32,348 nt of DNA, from contig CAJUJR010000024.1 of NCBI GenBank assembly GCA_910586605.1, positions 1 to 32,348 on the forward strand, read 5' to 3'. The position numbers and the translations under genes were made by a program. Source of the stretch: an uncultured Lachnospiraceae bacterium. Its GTDB lineage: Bacteria > Bacillota > Clostridia > Lachnospirales > Lachnospiraceae. Position 1 is the first letter of the stretch, and each line of letters opens with the position of its first letter. The notes below the pieces were generated by a model. That model ran no database searches, was not told the origin of the DNA, and saw nothing but the letters and a program-made list of their open reading frames with translations. Positions 15,296 through 23,092 of this stretch are shown here, one piece after another.

Positions 15296-15406
15296 ATGAA
15301 AGATAAAGTACTTACCTGCTTAAAAAATTATTTGCTATTCAGTTTACTCCCCTTTATATCAACTGCCTTAGTTACTTTTTTATATACCTTTCTCCCTTAC
15401 TGGTAA
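15296..15406 (+). pseudogene. Internally deleted fourth copy of the small membrane-protein gene
   Basis: ATG at 15296 opens MKDKVLTCLKN, the N-terminus of the family, then jumps directly to YLLFSLLPFISTALVTFLY, its C-terminus, ending at TAA. About 65 central residues are lost but the frame is kept, leaving a 36-residue single-helix peptide. It is preceded by a vestige of the lysozyme-domain tail (AATGGACGGAAAGGGGCGTA) with the same TAATG stop/start overlap. It could still be translated; no function is assumed. Confidence 0.7.
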
Positions 15407-15442
15407 CAAACAATCGTTTTTTCTAATTCCGTTGATGGATGG
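15323..15442 (+). repeat. Direct repeat of about 120 bp, right copy
   Basis: This is the counterpart of 12578-12698. Its last part is the vestigial tail GTTGATGGATGGAGGGGATG, which here abuts the response regulator gene instead of a membrane-protein gene. Confidence 0.85.
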
Positions 15443-15452
15443 AGGGGATGTC

Positions 15453-16130
15453 ATGGCATTGATTCTTGTTGTGGAGGATAACCTAGATTACAGGGAGGTT
15501 CTTGTGAACTTCCTGGAAAGCGCAGAGTATAGGGTAATGGCGGCGGCAGATGGTGTGGAAGCGCTGGAGCTTGCAGGAAAATACGATTTTGATTTGGTGC
15601 TGTTAGATTTGATGCTGCCCAAAATAGATGGGTATGGTGTCTGTGAGATGCTCCGTAAGGATTCTGACGTGCCTGTAATTATGCTTACGGCACTTGGCAG
15701 TGAGGAACATCAGATTAAAGGATATAATCTGTATATTGATGATTATATTACAAAGCCGGTATCTATGGCAGTTTTGCTGCATAAAGTGGCAGCAGTGTTA
15801 AGGCGGGCGTCCCATTCAGGGGCGGACTGCCTGTGTTACCATAATATTTCGCTGGATTTAAAGGGGCATACAGTAAGTGTTGCAGGAAAAGATGTTGGCT
15901 TTACACTGCGGGAGTTTGAAATTTTATTGGAGCTGATGCAGGCGCCGGGTGAAGTAATTACCAGGCAGTCACTTCTTACAAAGCTGTGGGGATATGAATT
16001 TTATGGAGATACCCGGATTGTGGATACCCATATAAAAAATATCAGGAAAAAATTAGGCGGGGGAGAATGTATTGAAACAGTCCGTGGCGTAGGCTATAAG
16101 ATGCAAAGGGCGGATGGAGAAAAGGAATGA
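15453..16130 (+). CDS. OmpR/PhoB-type response regulator
   Basis: The 225-residue regulator has a receiver domain with acidic residues near position 9 and phospho-acceptor D52 (LVLLDLMLPK). A winged-helix DNA-binding domain follows (about 125-220, ending RIVDTHIKNIRKKL and VRGVGYKM). The ATG at 15453 is chosen because GGAGGGG stands 6-12 bases before it. An in-frame ATG at 15432 would add seven residues coming from the vestigial island tail. The gene overlaps the kinase by four bases (ATGA). The ABC operon downstream is its likely target. Confidence 0.92.
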   Translation: MALILVVEDNLDYREVLVNFLESAEYRVMAAADGVEALELAGKYDFDLVLLDLMLPKIDGYGVCEMLRKDSDVPVIMLTALGSEEHQIKGYNLYIDDYITKPVSMAVLLHKVAAVLRRASHSGADCLCYHNISLDLKGHTVSVAGKDVGFTLREFEILLELMQAPGEVITRQSLLTKLWGYEFYGDTRIVDTHIKNIRKKLGGGECIETVRGVGYKMQRADGEKE

Positions 16131-17491
16131 AAAAATTAACACAAAAAACCTTTTTAATGCTGTTGGCGCTTTGCGTTATTATTAGCATCCTGTCATATGT
16201 TTTTATCGGGATTTTTATTCCGGCTGCAAATGAAAAGCAGTCGCGCCGCCATTTAGAAGAAAAGGCGGAAATATTGGTTTCTGAGCTTAGGGCGGTCAAA
16301 GCATCAGAAAGCGAGGGCTTGTTTTTGGCGTTTATCCAGGAAACAGGCGCAGATATAAAATTGTTGAACAGAAACCGTGAAGAAGTCAGCTTATTTACTT
16401 TCCAGAAGAAAGAGGGGCAGCAGAAGATACAGGCAGGCGCATCAGAGTATCCGTTCCGTTTTTTGGGTTCCGGCAGGGAATATATCCTTATGGTAAGTTA
16501 TAATCCGGCGCATACAGAGGAAATTGTAACTGCTGTATTGCGCAGCCTGCCATTTGTCGGCGGGAGCATTCTGCTTTTCTCGTTTTTGAGCGCCCTGCTT
16601 TTTTCGTATTATACGACACGCCCAATTATCCGTATCAGTGAGATTGCAGGCCGAATGGCCAATCTGGATTTTAGTTGGTATTGCCCGGATGTGCGGTATG
16701 ATGAAATCGGTGGGCTGTCAAAAAGCATTAACGAGCTGTCAGACAGGCTGCATGGGGCGCTGTCAGAACTGAACAGCCGAAATGCCCTGCTTGCAGATGA
16801 AATTGTCTTTGAAAAGGAGAGGGAACGCAGGCGTATGCTTTTCTTCTCAGGCGTATCCCATGAGTTAAAAACGCCAATTGCCATAGTGATTGGACAGCTT
16901 GAGGGGATGCAGGCAGGAATCGGCGTTTATAAAGACAGGGATAAATATCTTGCCCGTTCCATCCAAATTCTGGAGTCATTAAACAGTTTTATAAAAGAAA
17001 TCCTGTCAGTTTCCCATATTGATATGGCGGGGAAAGAGGAGAGCAGTGTTGTCCTGCTTTCTTCTGTGATAGAAGAGCTTTTAAATGATTACCGTGATAT
17101 GATGGAATTTCAGGCAATCCAATTGCAGGCGGATATAGAAAAAAATATTTATGTTTATGGCGATGGAAAGCTTTTGAAGAAAGCCCTTGGAAATGCAATA
17201 GGAAATGCCGCAGGGCATTCACGGGAAAATGGAACGGTCCGTGTGACGTTTAGGAAAGACGATGGCAGGCCGGTATTATCTATTATAAATTCCCCGGCAC
17301 ATATAGAGGAAGAGGATTTGCCGCATATTTATGAAGCGTTTTACCATGCGGGGAAAGATACGGCACATGGCAGCGGGCTTGGGCTGTATATTCTGCGCAT
17401 GATTTTTGAAACATATGGAATAGGGTATCGTATTGAAAACTGCGGGAATGGGGTGAAATTTACTGCGGAATTTAAGGAAGCGTTGGTCTGA
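16127..17491 (+). CDS. Sensor histidine kinase
   Basis: The 454 residues comprise membrane helix 1 (about 9-31), an extracytoplasmic sensor region (32-137), helix 2 (138-162), and a HAMP-like linker (163-215). The dimerisation/phospho-acceptor helix has H245 in VSHELKTP, and the GHKL-type ATPase has an N box (NAIGNAAGHS, 356-365) and G box (GSGLGLYI). It pairs with the regulator at 15453. The architecture and adjacent ABC genes recall systems that sense peptide antibiotics or envelope stress, but the signal is not shown by the sequence. Confidence 0.92.
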   Translation: MKKLTQKTFLMLLALCVIISILSYVFIGIFIPAANEKQSRRHLEEKAEILVSELRAVKASESEGLFLAFIQETGADIKLLNRNREEVSLFTFQKKEGQQKIQAGASEYPFRFLGSGREYILMVSYNPAHTEEIVTAVLRSLPFVGGSILLFSFLSALLFSYYTTRPIIRISEIAGRMANLDFSWYCPDVRYDEIGGLSKSINELSDRLHGALSELNSRNALLADEIVFEKERERRRMLFFSGVSHELKTPIAIVIGQLEGMQAGIGVYKDRDKYLARSIQILESLNSFIKEILSVSHIDMAGKEESSVVLLSSVIEELLNDYRDMMEFQAIQLQADIEKNIYVYGDGKLLKKALGNAIGNAAGHSRENGTVRVTFRKDDGRPVLSIINSPAHIEEEDLPHIYEAFYHAGKDTAHGSGLGLYILRMIFETYGIGYRIENCGNGVKFTAEFKEALV

Positions 17492-17543
17492 CTGGCGCTT
17501 TTTTGTTTAATAGGAAATTGCGCTGTAACGTAGTGGTCATCGA

Positions 17544-17566
17544 CAAGAATTGCAAAGCAATTCTTG
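17544..17566. repeat. Perfect 10-bp inverted repeat
   Basis: CAAGAATTGC (17544-17553) and GCAATTCTTG (17557-17566) flank AAA. It is immediately followed by the terminator hairpin. A related string, AGCAAAGCAATTCTATAAGG, occurs at 131-150 of the window, so it may belong to a dispersed repeat. Confidence 0.6.
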
Positions 17567-17569
17567 CTA

Positions 17570-17598
17570 GGGCACCAGCGCTGGCGGTGCCCTTTTTT
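17570..17598 (+). terminator. Terminator after the two-component genes
   Basis: GGGCACC (17570-17576) pairs with GGTGCCC (17586-17592), and six T residues follow. It separates the kinase gene from the ABC operon. Confidence 0.8.
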
Positions 17599-17626
17599 GT
17601 GCATTATAGGAAATTAATAGTAACAT

Positions 17627-17677
17627 CTCCACAAAAACTCCACATAAAACACACATAAGCTACAGACAAACTCTGCA
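17627..17677 (+). promoter_or_regulatory. Five 11-bp-phased direct repeats, probable response-regulator binding region
   Basis: CTCCACA (17627), CTCCACA (17638), ACACACA (17649), CTACAGA (17660) and CTCTGCA (17671) recur every 11 bases. This is one helical turn, as in OmpR-family binding sites. A weak -10 (TATATGG or TAGGAT, 17681-17692) follows, 24-35 bases before the ABC ATPase start. Confidence 0.5.
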
Positions 17678-17715
17678 CAGTATATGGTAGGATAGAAAGC
17701 AGGAGGTGTTCACAT

Positions 17716-18582
17716 ATGAAGATTGAAGCAAATGACATTACAATGATTTATCCTTCGGGGAAAAAAGCGTTGGAGGATATTACGCTACAGGCAGAAACGC
17801 CTAATTTTATCGGTATATTAGGGCCGAATGGCGCAGGGAAAACAACGCTTATGAAATTACTGATTGCAGGTCTGCTTCCCACAAAAGGGAAGATACTGCT
17901 GGATGGGAAGCCGCTGCTTTCGCAGGAAAAGAGACTGAAATCCAATCTTGGGTATCTGCCGCAGAGCTTTGGCTTATATGATGAACTGACAGTCTGGCAG
18001 TTCCTGGATTATATGGCAGCGCTAAAGGGCATAAAGGGCAGGGGCAAGGCGGTTGGTTCTGTGTTAGGGCAGACGAATATGGCAGAGTTAAGAAAGGTGA
18101 AAATACGCCGGCTTTCAGGCGGGCAGCGCCAGCGGGTGGGGATTGCCCAGGCACTGCTTGGCGACCCGGAATTAATTATCCTGGATGAGCCAACAGTTGG
18201 GCTTGACCCGGAGGAACGTGTTAAGTTCCGCAATATTTTTTCTGAAATGGCACAGAATAAAATTATTCTGCTGTCAACACATATTGTAGAGGATGTGCAG
18301 GCTGTATGTAACCGGGTGCTTGTTATTTATAGTGGTTCAATCCTGTTTGACGGTACGCCGTCTGAATTGATTTCGCGAACAGAGGGGCATGTCGGGGTTT
18401 TTGTGTCGCAGCTTGGTGAAGAGATTCCAGAAGGATGTGAAGCAGTCTCCAAAGTAAATGTTGCGGAAGGAATACAATGCAGGGTTGTTGCGGATGAGCT
18501 GCCTTCCTTTGCAAAAAGTGTAGAGCCGACATTAGAAGACGCCTATCTTTACTGTATAAGCCGAGAGGAGGGGAAAGAATGA
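17716..18582 (+). CDS. ABC transporter ATP-binding protein
   Basis: The 288-residue ATPase has Walker A GPNGAGKTT (about 38-46), the Q-loop GYLPQSFG, signature LSGGQRQRVG, Walker B LIILDEPTVGLDP and the switch His in LLSTHIVED. The C-terminal 60 residues form a small accessory region. The ribosome site is AGGAGGTG. It overlaps the peptidase-permease gene by four bases (ATGA) and forms an operon with it and the permease at 20761. Transport direction is probably export, by analogy with ABC-2 systems. Confidence 0.94.
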   Translation: MKIEANDITMIYPSGKKALEDITLQAETPNFIGILGPNGAGKTTLMKLLIAGLLPTKGKILLDGKPLLSQEKRLKSNLGYLPQSFGLYDELTVWQFLDYMAALKGIKGRGKAVGSVLGQTNMAELRKVKIRRLSGGQRQRVGIAQALLGDPELIILDEPTVGLDPEERVKFRNIFSEMAQNKIILLSTHIVEDVQAVCNRVLVIYSGSILFDGTPSELISRTEGHVGVFVSQLGEEIPEGCEAVSKVNVAEGIQCRVVADELPSFAKSVEPTLEDAYLYCISREEGKE

Positions 18583-20768
18583 AATTTATCCCGCTTTACC
18601 GTGTAGAGTTTACAAGATTAGCATTATCAAAGTCCCTGTGGGTTATTGCAGCGCTGTGTCTGTGCGCCCCTCTTCTGGGCTATTCTGTTATTACAGCGAG
18701 CATGTCTGAAGTTATGTCAGGGAAATATATTGCAAACCCTGTGCTTGCAGGAACGACGGTTGGTGCAATTCTGTGGGCGGTATTTACTATAGCAGAATCT
18801 GACAGGCTGCACTGTACAGGAACTGATGTGATTACAGGTTCGATTGCCTCTCCTCTCAGGCTTTGTGCTGCAAGGACGGCGGCAATCCTTTCGTTATCTG
18901 TGATAACAGTACTTTTATGTGCCCTTCTTTATCTGCCATATATGGCAGGGAAGATGGAATATCTTTTTTCTCTTGGATTTTACATGGGAAACTTTTTTGC
19001 ATTTATGATGCCGACATGGTGTAGTTCTATTTTGTTTGCAGAAGCATTTTACCAAATTTCAAGGCGCGTAGAAATTGCCGCTGTGCTCTATGCAGCGCTT
19101 TGCTATTTCAGCCTTAGCAAATTTGCCGAGGAAGATTACTTCCTGCGCTGGATAAATCCGCTTGTAGTGACATATTCAGATGGGTTTCCAAGCATATGGC
19201 CTTTAAGGGTTGGGGTGTATACCCGGGTAATCTGGCTTCTCATTGCCACAGGAATCTGGCTTTTTGCACTTTTATGCGTCCGTAAATACCAGAAGAACCT
19301 AGTTCTTTCTTTTATCAGAGGTATCAGAAAGCTGTATATCCCCATTTTTTCTGTAGTGTTCATTGCATCTGGTGCATTGCTGTGGATAAGGCAGCCATTT
19401 GTGGATCATGGGCCGGAGGAGGCTGTAGACCTGGAGGCGATGGCAGAAGATGAAACTATGGAAGAGAGGGAGATTATCAAGGCCGATTCTATAAAGCACT
19501 TTTTGGTTATGGAGCCCGTTACGGGAAGGCTTTCCGGCAAGTCAGAATATAATTACAGCCATTATAAAAAAGGCGGCAAAAGGAGAATGATGCTCAATAC
19601 GGGTTATGAGGTTACTGCTGTTACATATGCAGGCAAAGCGCTGTCTTTTAAATTGCCGGATGAGATTATTGATGGTGAGCAGCCAATTGAATTTACCCTC
19701 CCAAAAGGCAAGGGCGGAGTGCTTACCATAGAATTTGAAGGCCTTCCGTCAATGGCAAGGTTTCTGTATCCCTATATGTTATATGACAGTATTGATAAAG
19801 AATATATTTCATTGTTTAATGCTGCCACAGCTCCTGCGGATTTGGAGGTAACAGGCTCATCTACGGTAAGCATTACAATGCCAAAGCATCTTACGCCATT
19901 TTTGAATTATCAGCCTATGCATGATTTTGTGGATAATAAGGATGGAACCAGGACATGGACGGCGGAAAGTGATTTGGAATGCCCGATGTCAATCCGTGCG
20001 GCGGATTATAAGACGATGTCATTTTCTGTTGGGGATATGGGGATTGATTTTGTATATGGTAAAAAATACGATAAAACTGTGAAGGACAATAATGTAAAGC
20101 AGGCGATTACGGATGTCTTTAACTATTGCATAAAACATTATGGGAAAACTGACTATGCCGGAGGCAAAAGGCTGCAGTTGCAGCAGATAAGCGCTATGGT
20201 GATGGGCGGCCACGCATTTGAAGGCCATTGTGAGTGGTTTGAAACCGTTTTGTCACCGGAAACCCTGAGTGACCCTAAAAAAGGGGCGAATGCTACAGAG
20301 GTATTTATCCATGAGATGGTACATCAGTGGTGGGGATCTTACGGGCTGGAATGCAAAGAAGAGGAGCTTTGGTCGTCTGAGGGGCTGGCAGTCTATTCAA
20401 CTTACCGTATTGCAAAGGAAAAATACGGCGAGCTTTATGCCAAAAAATATTATATTGATGTGTGGCAGGAAGAAGTGGACAGACAGGACAGGGAGTTTTA
20501 TTACCGCCATCCGGAATATCTTAAAAAGCTGCCTGAAAAATACCAGTCCAATTTAAATGAGCAGAACCAGGGGACGAACTGGTATTGCAGGATGCCATTG
20601 ATGATAAAGAAAGCAGAAGAATTAGTTGGCGGTGAGGAAAAAATGGATAAGATACTGCGGACGATATATGGGAAGCATGCGGAATATGACCCATACAGCA
20701 ACCCTTTCACTTACCAGGATTTTTTAGACGCCTGCAATTTGACGGAGGAGGATTTGTATCTTGAATAG
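18579..20768 (+). CDS. ABC-2-type permease fused to an M1-family metallopeptidase domain
   Basis: The 729 residues have about six membrane helices in the first 270, followed by a large domain containing H578-E-M-V-H582 and, 19 residues on, E601 in WSSEGLAVYS. This is the HExxH-x18-E zinc site of M1 (gluzincin) peptidases. The exopeptidase GxMEN motif of classical M1 enzymes is not obvious; GGHAFEG stands in the equivalent area, so substrate choice may differ. The peptidase part follows a final membrane helix (about 249-267), so it probably faces outside. Its neighbours are the ATPase upstream and another permease downstream, overlapping by eight bases. Possible roles are destruction or sensing of antimicrobial peptides, or processing of an exported peptide; none is proven. 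Confidence 0.88.
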   Translation: MKFIPLYRVEFTRLALSKSLWVIAALCLCAPLLGYSVITASMSEVMSGKYIANPVLAGTTVGAILWAVFTIAESDRLHCTGTDVITGSIASPLRLCAARTAAILSLSVITVLLCALLYLPYMAGKMEYLFSLGFYMGNFFAFMMPTWCSSILFAEAFYQISRRVEIAAVLYAALCYFSLSKFAEEDYFLRWINPLVVTYSDGFPSIWPLRVGVYTRVIWLLIATGIWLFALLCVRKYQKNLVLSFIRGIRKLYIPIFSVVFIASGALLWIRQPFVDHGPEEAVDLEAMAEDETMEEREIIKADSIKHFLVMEPVTGRLSGKSEYNYSHYKKGGKRRMMLNTGYEVTAVTYAGKALSFKLPDEIIDGEQPIEFTLPKGKGGVLTIEFEGLPSMARFLYPYMLYDSIDKEYISLFNAATAPADLEVTGSSTVSITMPKHLTPFLNYQPMHDFVDNKDGTRTWTAESDLECPMSIRAADYKTMSFSVGDMGIDFVYGKKYDKTVKDNNVKQAITDVFNYCIKHYGKTDYAGGKRLQLQQISAMVMGGHAFEGHCEWFETVLSPETLSDPKKGANATEVFIHEMVHQWWGSYGLECKEEELWSSEGLAVYSTYRIAKEKYGELYAKKYYIDVWQEEVDRQDREFYYRHPEYLKKLPEKYQSNLNEQNQGTNWYCRMPLMIKKAEELVGGEEKMDKILRTIYGKHAEYDPYSNPFTYQDFLDACNLTEEDLYLE

Positions 20769-21495
20769 AGTTTTTTATTATGAGTTAAAAAGGCTTATTT
20801 TCAGCAGAACTTTTATCGGGCTGTTTATCGTTAATGGGGTGTTTGCATGGTATTTGCTGACTAGTGATATTATTGCGGGAGTTGCCTGTACAGCGCCTTT
20901 TTCTGCCTGGAGTTTTGGGGCTTACTTAGGGAAGGTTATGCCGATTTGTATTCTGGCAGTATTATTTTTGTTGTCGTGCTATTATTCAAAAAAGCAAAAA
21001 AGCGTGGAAACATTGATGGCACAGACGCCTGTAAGCCCGGGGCAGTTCCTGGCAATAAGGAGCGCTGCTTTATTGGTATGTTTTCTGCTTATTTGCATAT
21101 TAGTGACCGGGCTTGCATTGTTTTTCTATATCCGTTTTTTTGGATTCTGCCAATTTTTGGATTTTTTGCTTCCGGCAATATTACTGCTGCCTTCTTGCTT
21201 TATCTTTGCAGTCGGGATTGGGCTGCTTGCAGGGAGGGTTCATCAGACGCTGTTGTACCTGGTTATGCTAATTTTCTTTGCCCTGGGGTTTTCTGGTGTA
21301 GGCGGGGATTTTGATTATTTTGGTACAGGGTATTTTGTAAATAAGCCATTATCCCTGCCTGTAGATGCTTTTGGCGAGCCTGCATTTCATGTAAGCATGG
21401 CTTTTGGTATTGCAAGACTGCTGTATTTTGTAGCAGGGATAGCGCTTTTTATGATAAGTGTCAGCCTGTCAGGAAAAAAGGCGAGGAAAGCGTAA
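20761..21495 (+). CDS. ABC-2-type transporter permease
   Basis: The 244-residue protein has six strongly hydrophobic segments and no large soluble domain. The start is TTG at 20761, supported by GGAGGAGG at 20743-20750, and lies within the last codons of the peptidase-permease gene. It presumably forms the second half of the membrane channel with the fused permease, energised by the ATPase at 17716. The specific family could not be named. Confidence 0.85.
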   Translation: MNRVFYYELKRLIFSRTFIGLFIVNGVFAWYLLTSDIIAGVACTAPFSAWSFGAYLGKVMPICILAVLFLLSCYYSKKQKSVETLMAQTPVSPGQFLAIRSAALLVCFLLICILVTGLALFFYIRFFGFCQFLDFLLPAILLLPSCFIFAVGIGLLAGRVHQTLLYLVMLIFFALGFSGVGGDFDYFGTGYFVNKPLSLPVDAFGEPAFHVSMAFGIARLLYFVAGIALFMISVSLSGKKARKA

Positions 21496-21524
21496 CGGCA
21501 GCACAGCAAATATTGTTTGATTCA

Positions 21525-21557
21525 TATAACGCTGGATATTTTATATCCAGCGTTATA
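21525..21557. terminator. Bidirectional hairpin between convergent operons
   Basis: The 15-bp perfect stem TATAACGCTGGATAT (21525-21539) and its complement (21543-21557) enclose a TTT loop. It lies between the plus-strand ABC operon and the minus-strand CPBP gene. T-runs are weak on both sides. Confidence 0.65.
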
Positions 21558-21619
21558 ATTATAACCAACATTTTCGTTTTAGGAACAAGGGGTGTCAGAA
21601 GAGCATTCCTCTTTTTCCA

Positions 21620-22369
21620 TTATACGGAAAGTGCCGTGCCAAGCGACATAATCGTTGCATTGATGAAAGCATGTAAAATAATGCTGCTCCAGAGGGTTTC
21701 ATTGCTTTTATAATAGATTAAACCGAGGGCGAAGCCAGAGACGGCCTGTTCTGTCAAAATGGTTTTTAATGAATTGGCAATGCTTCCTGCTGTTTCATCC
21801 CATAAATAAAATGCAAATGGATAATGATATAACCCAAATAAAATACTGGTAAGCAGTATGGCTATATATGGGCGCTTTAACGAACGTACCATAGTTCTTT
21901 GGAGAATGCCCCGGAAGAAAAATTCTTCTGTAAAGGCTGCCGTGAATATCATAATGCAAAACAGTTTTGGGAATTTTGATAATATGTTTTTAAACAAATC
22001 GGGAGCCCCTCCACCCAGACTGAAAATAAGGATAATAGATCCCTGGTATAAAATGCAGACTATAAGCGTTTTTAACAGTGTTTTTTTGTTAAAGCGTATT
22101 AGCCCTGTTTTCTTTAGGGTAGTTACCAGATTTTCTTTTTTTAGCCAGCCGGTAATGAACAGTGGGAAAAGCACTAAAAATAACCAATTTGCAGCTTCGT
22201 TTATAAGATTAATATGAATGGCACAGCTTACCATAGACAATACAATATAAAACAAAAGCCATGCCAGGCAGAATAATAATTCCTTTTTTGGTTCTTCGTT
22301 TATATTATCAATTGTCTGTTTTCGGAATAGAATAAAAATGAATATAATTAATAGTATTGAGAAAAACAT
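21620..22369 (-). CDS. CPBP (CAAX protease/bacteriocin-processing) family membrane protein
   Basis: The 249-residue, multi-helix protein has the CPBP motif 1 EEFFFRG in a membrane helix, motif 2 GLYHYPF and a final HAFINA. These carry the Glu, Arg and His residues of the Abi-type intramembrane metalloprotease fold. The start at 22369 is preferred because AGGAGGTG lies six bases before it; an upstream in-frame ATG at 22417 lacks support. It is the last gene of the minus-strand ytrA-like operon. Family members process peptides or give bacteriocin self-immunity; the substrate here is unknown. Confidence 0.85.
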   Translation of the reverse strand: MFFSILLIIFIFILFRKQTIDNINEEPKKELLFCLAWLLFYIVLSMVSCAIHINLINEAANWLFLVLFPLFITGWLKKENLVTTLKKTGLIRFNKKTLLKTLIVCILYQGSIILIFSLGGGAPDLFKNILSKFPKLFCIMIFTAAFTEEFFFRGILQRTMVRSLKRPYIAILLTSILFGLYHYPFAFYLWDETAGSIANSLKTILTEQAVSGFALGLIYYKSNETLWSSIILHAFINATIMSLGTALSV

Positions 22370-22441
22370 TGAAAACACCTCCTGAGTTTTTTGTCCCTGC
22401 GAACAGGACAGCACCACCTGTACCCTGTATCAGTTCCTTAT

Positions 22442-23092
22442 TCACGGACATTCTTTTTTGTAGTAGATATGGATTGCCAGCAGGCAGGATAAAGTATATG
22501 TAAGCAAAGTAAAAGCAAGGATAAGGATACCGTATACAATAGTCTGCATTGTATCTAAGGAAGAAGGGAGAAGGGACGTTAAAAATGCAACGATGCCAAT
22601 CCCGCAAAGCAGGCTGATTATTAAATATACGTCAGTCCGTTCTTCGCTGCCAAAGTAAAACAGCGGAAAAAATATTGCCCCCATGGACAGGCTTATTACA
22701 ACTCCTGCAACAAACAGCATGAAAATATCAGTGTTTTTACTAAAAGGATAACCATGTAGTGCGGTGAAAAGAGCTGCACTGATTCCAGAGATAGCTATTC
22801 CGGCAAATAACCATAATGGCAGGCTTAAAAAATGGCTTTTTACAATGTCAGCCCTTTTTACAGGAGTAGTCAGTTTATATATGCCCCAGTTTCCATCGCA
22901 TTCTTTTTGCAGGCTTGCAATAGAGAGAAAGGGAAAACCAATCATTCCCAGCAGCATGTAATTGCTAATAAGCAATGCAGGGGGTTTTGTGTCAAAGATG
23001 ACAACAAAAGCACCAGATAATAGCATAATGATTAAAAAAGTTTTCACGCTTAAAAGCGCAGTATAATAATTATTTTTAAATAGCCCTTTCAT
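22442..23092 (-). CDS. ABC transporter permease
   Basis: The 216-residue membrane protein has six hydrophobic segments and no enzyme motif. Its ATG overlaps the stop of the ATPase gene (ATGA), so the two are translationally coupled. It is the membrane partner of the ATPase at 23089. The set resembles YtrBC-like transporters controlled by a GntR regulator, which respond to cell-wall antibiotics in other Firmicutes; here this is analogy. Confidence 0.82.
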   Translation of the reverse strand: MKGLFKNNYYTALLSVKTFLIIMLLSGAFVVIFDTKPPALLISNYMLLGMIGFPFLSIASLQKECDGNWGIYKLTTPVKRADIVKSHFLSLPLWLFAGIAISGISAALFTALHGYPFSKNTDIFMLFVAGVVISLSMGAIFFPLFYFGSEERTDVYLIISLLCGIGIVAFLTSLLPSSLDTMQTIVYGILILAFTLLTYTLSCLLAIHIYYKKECP

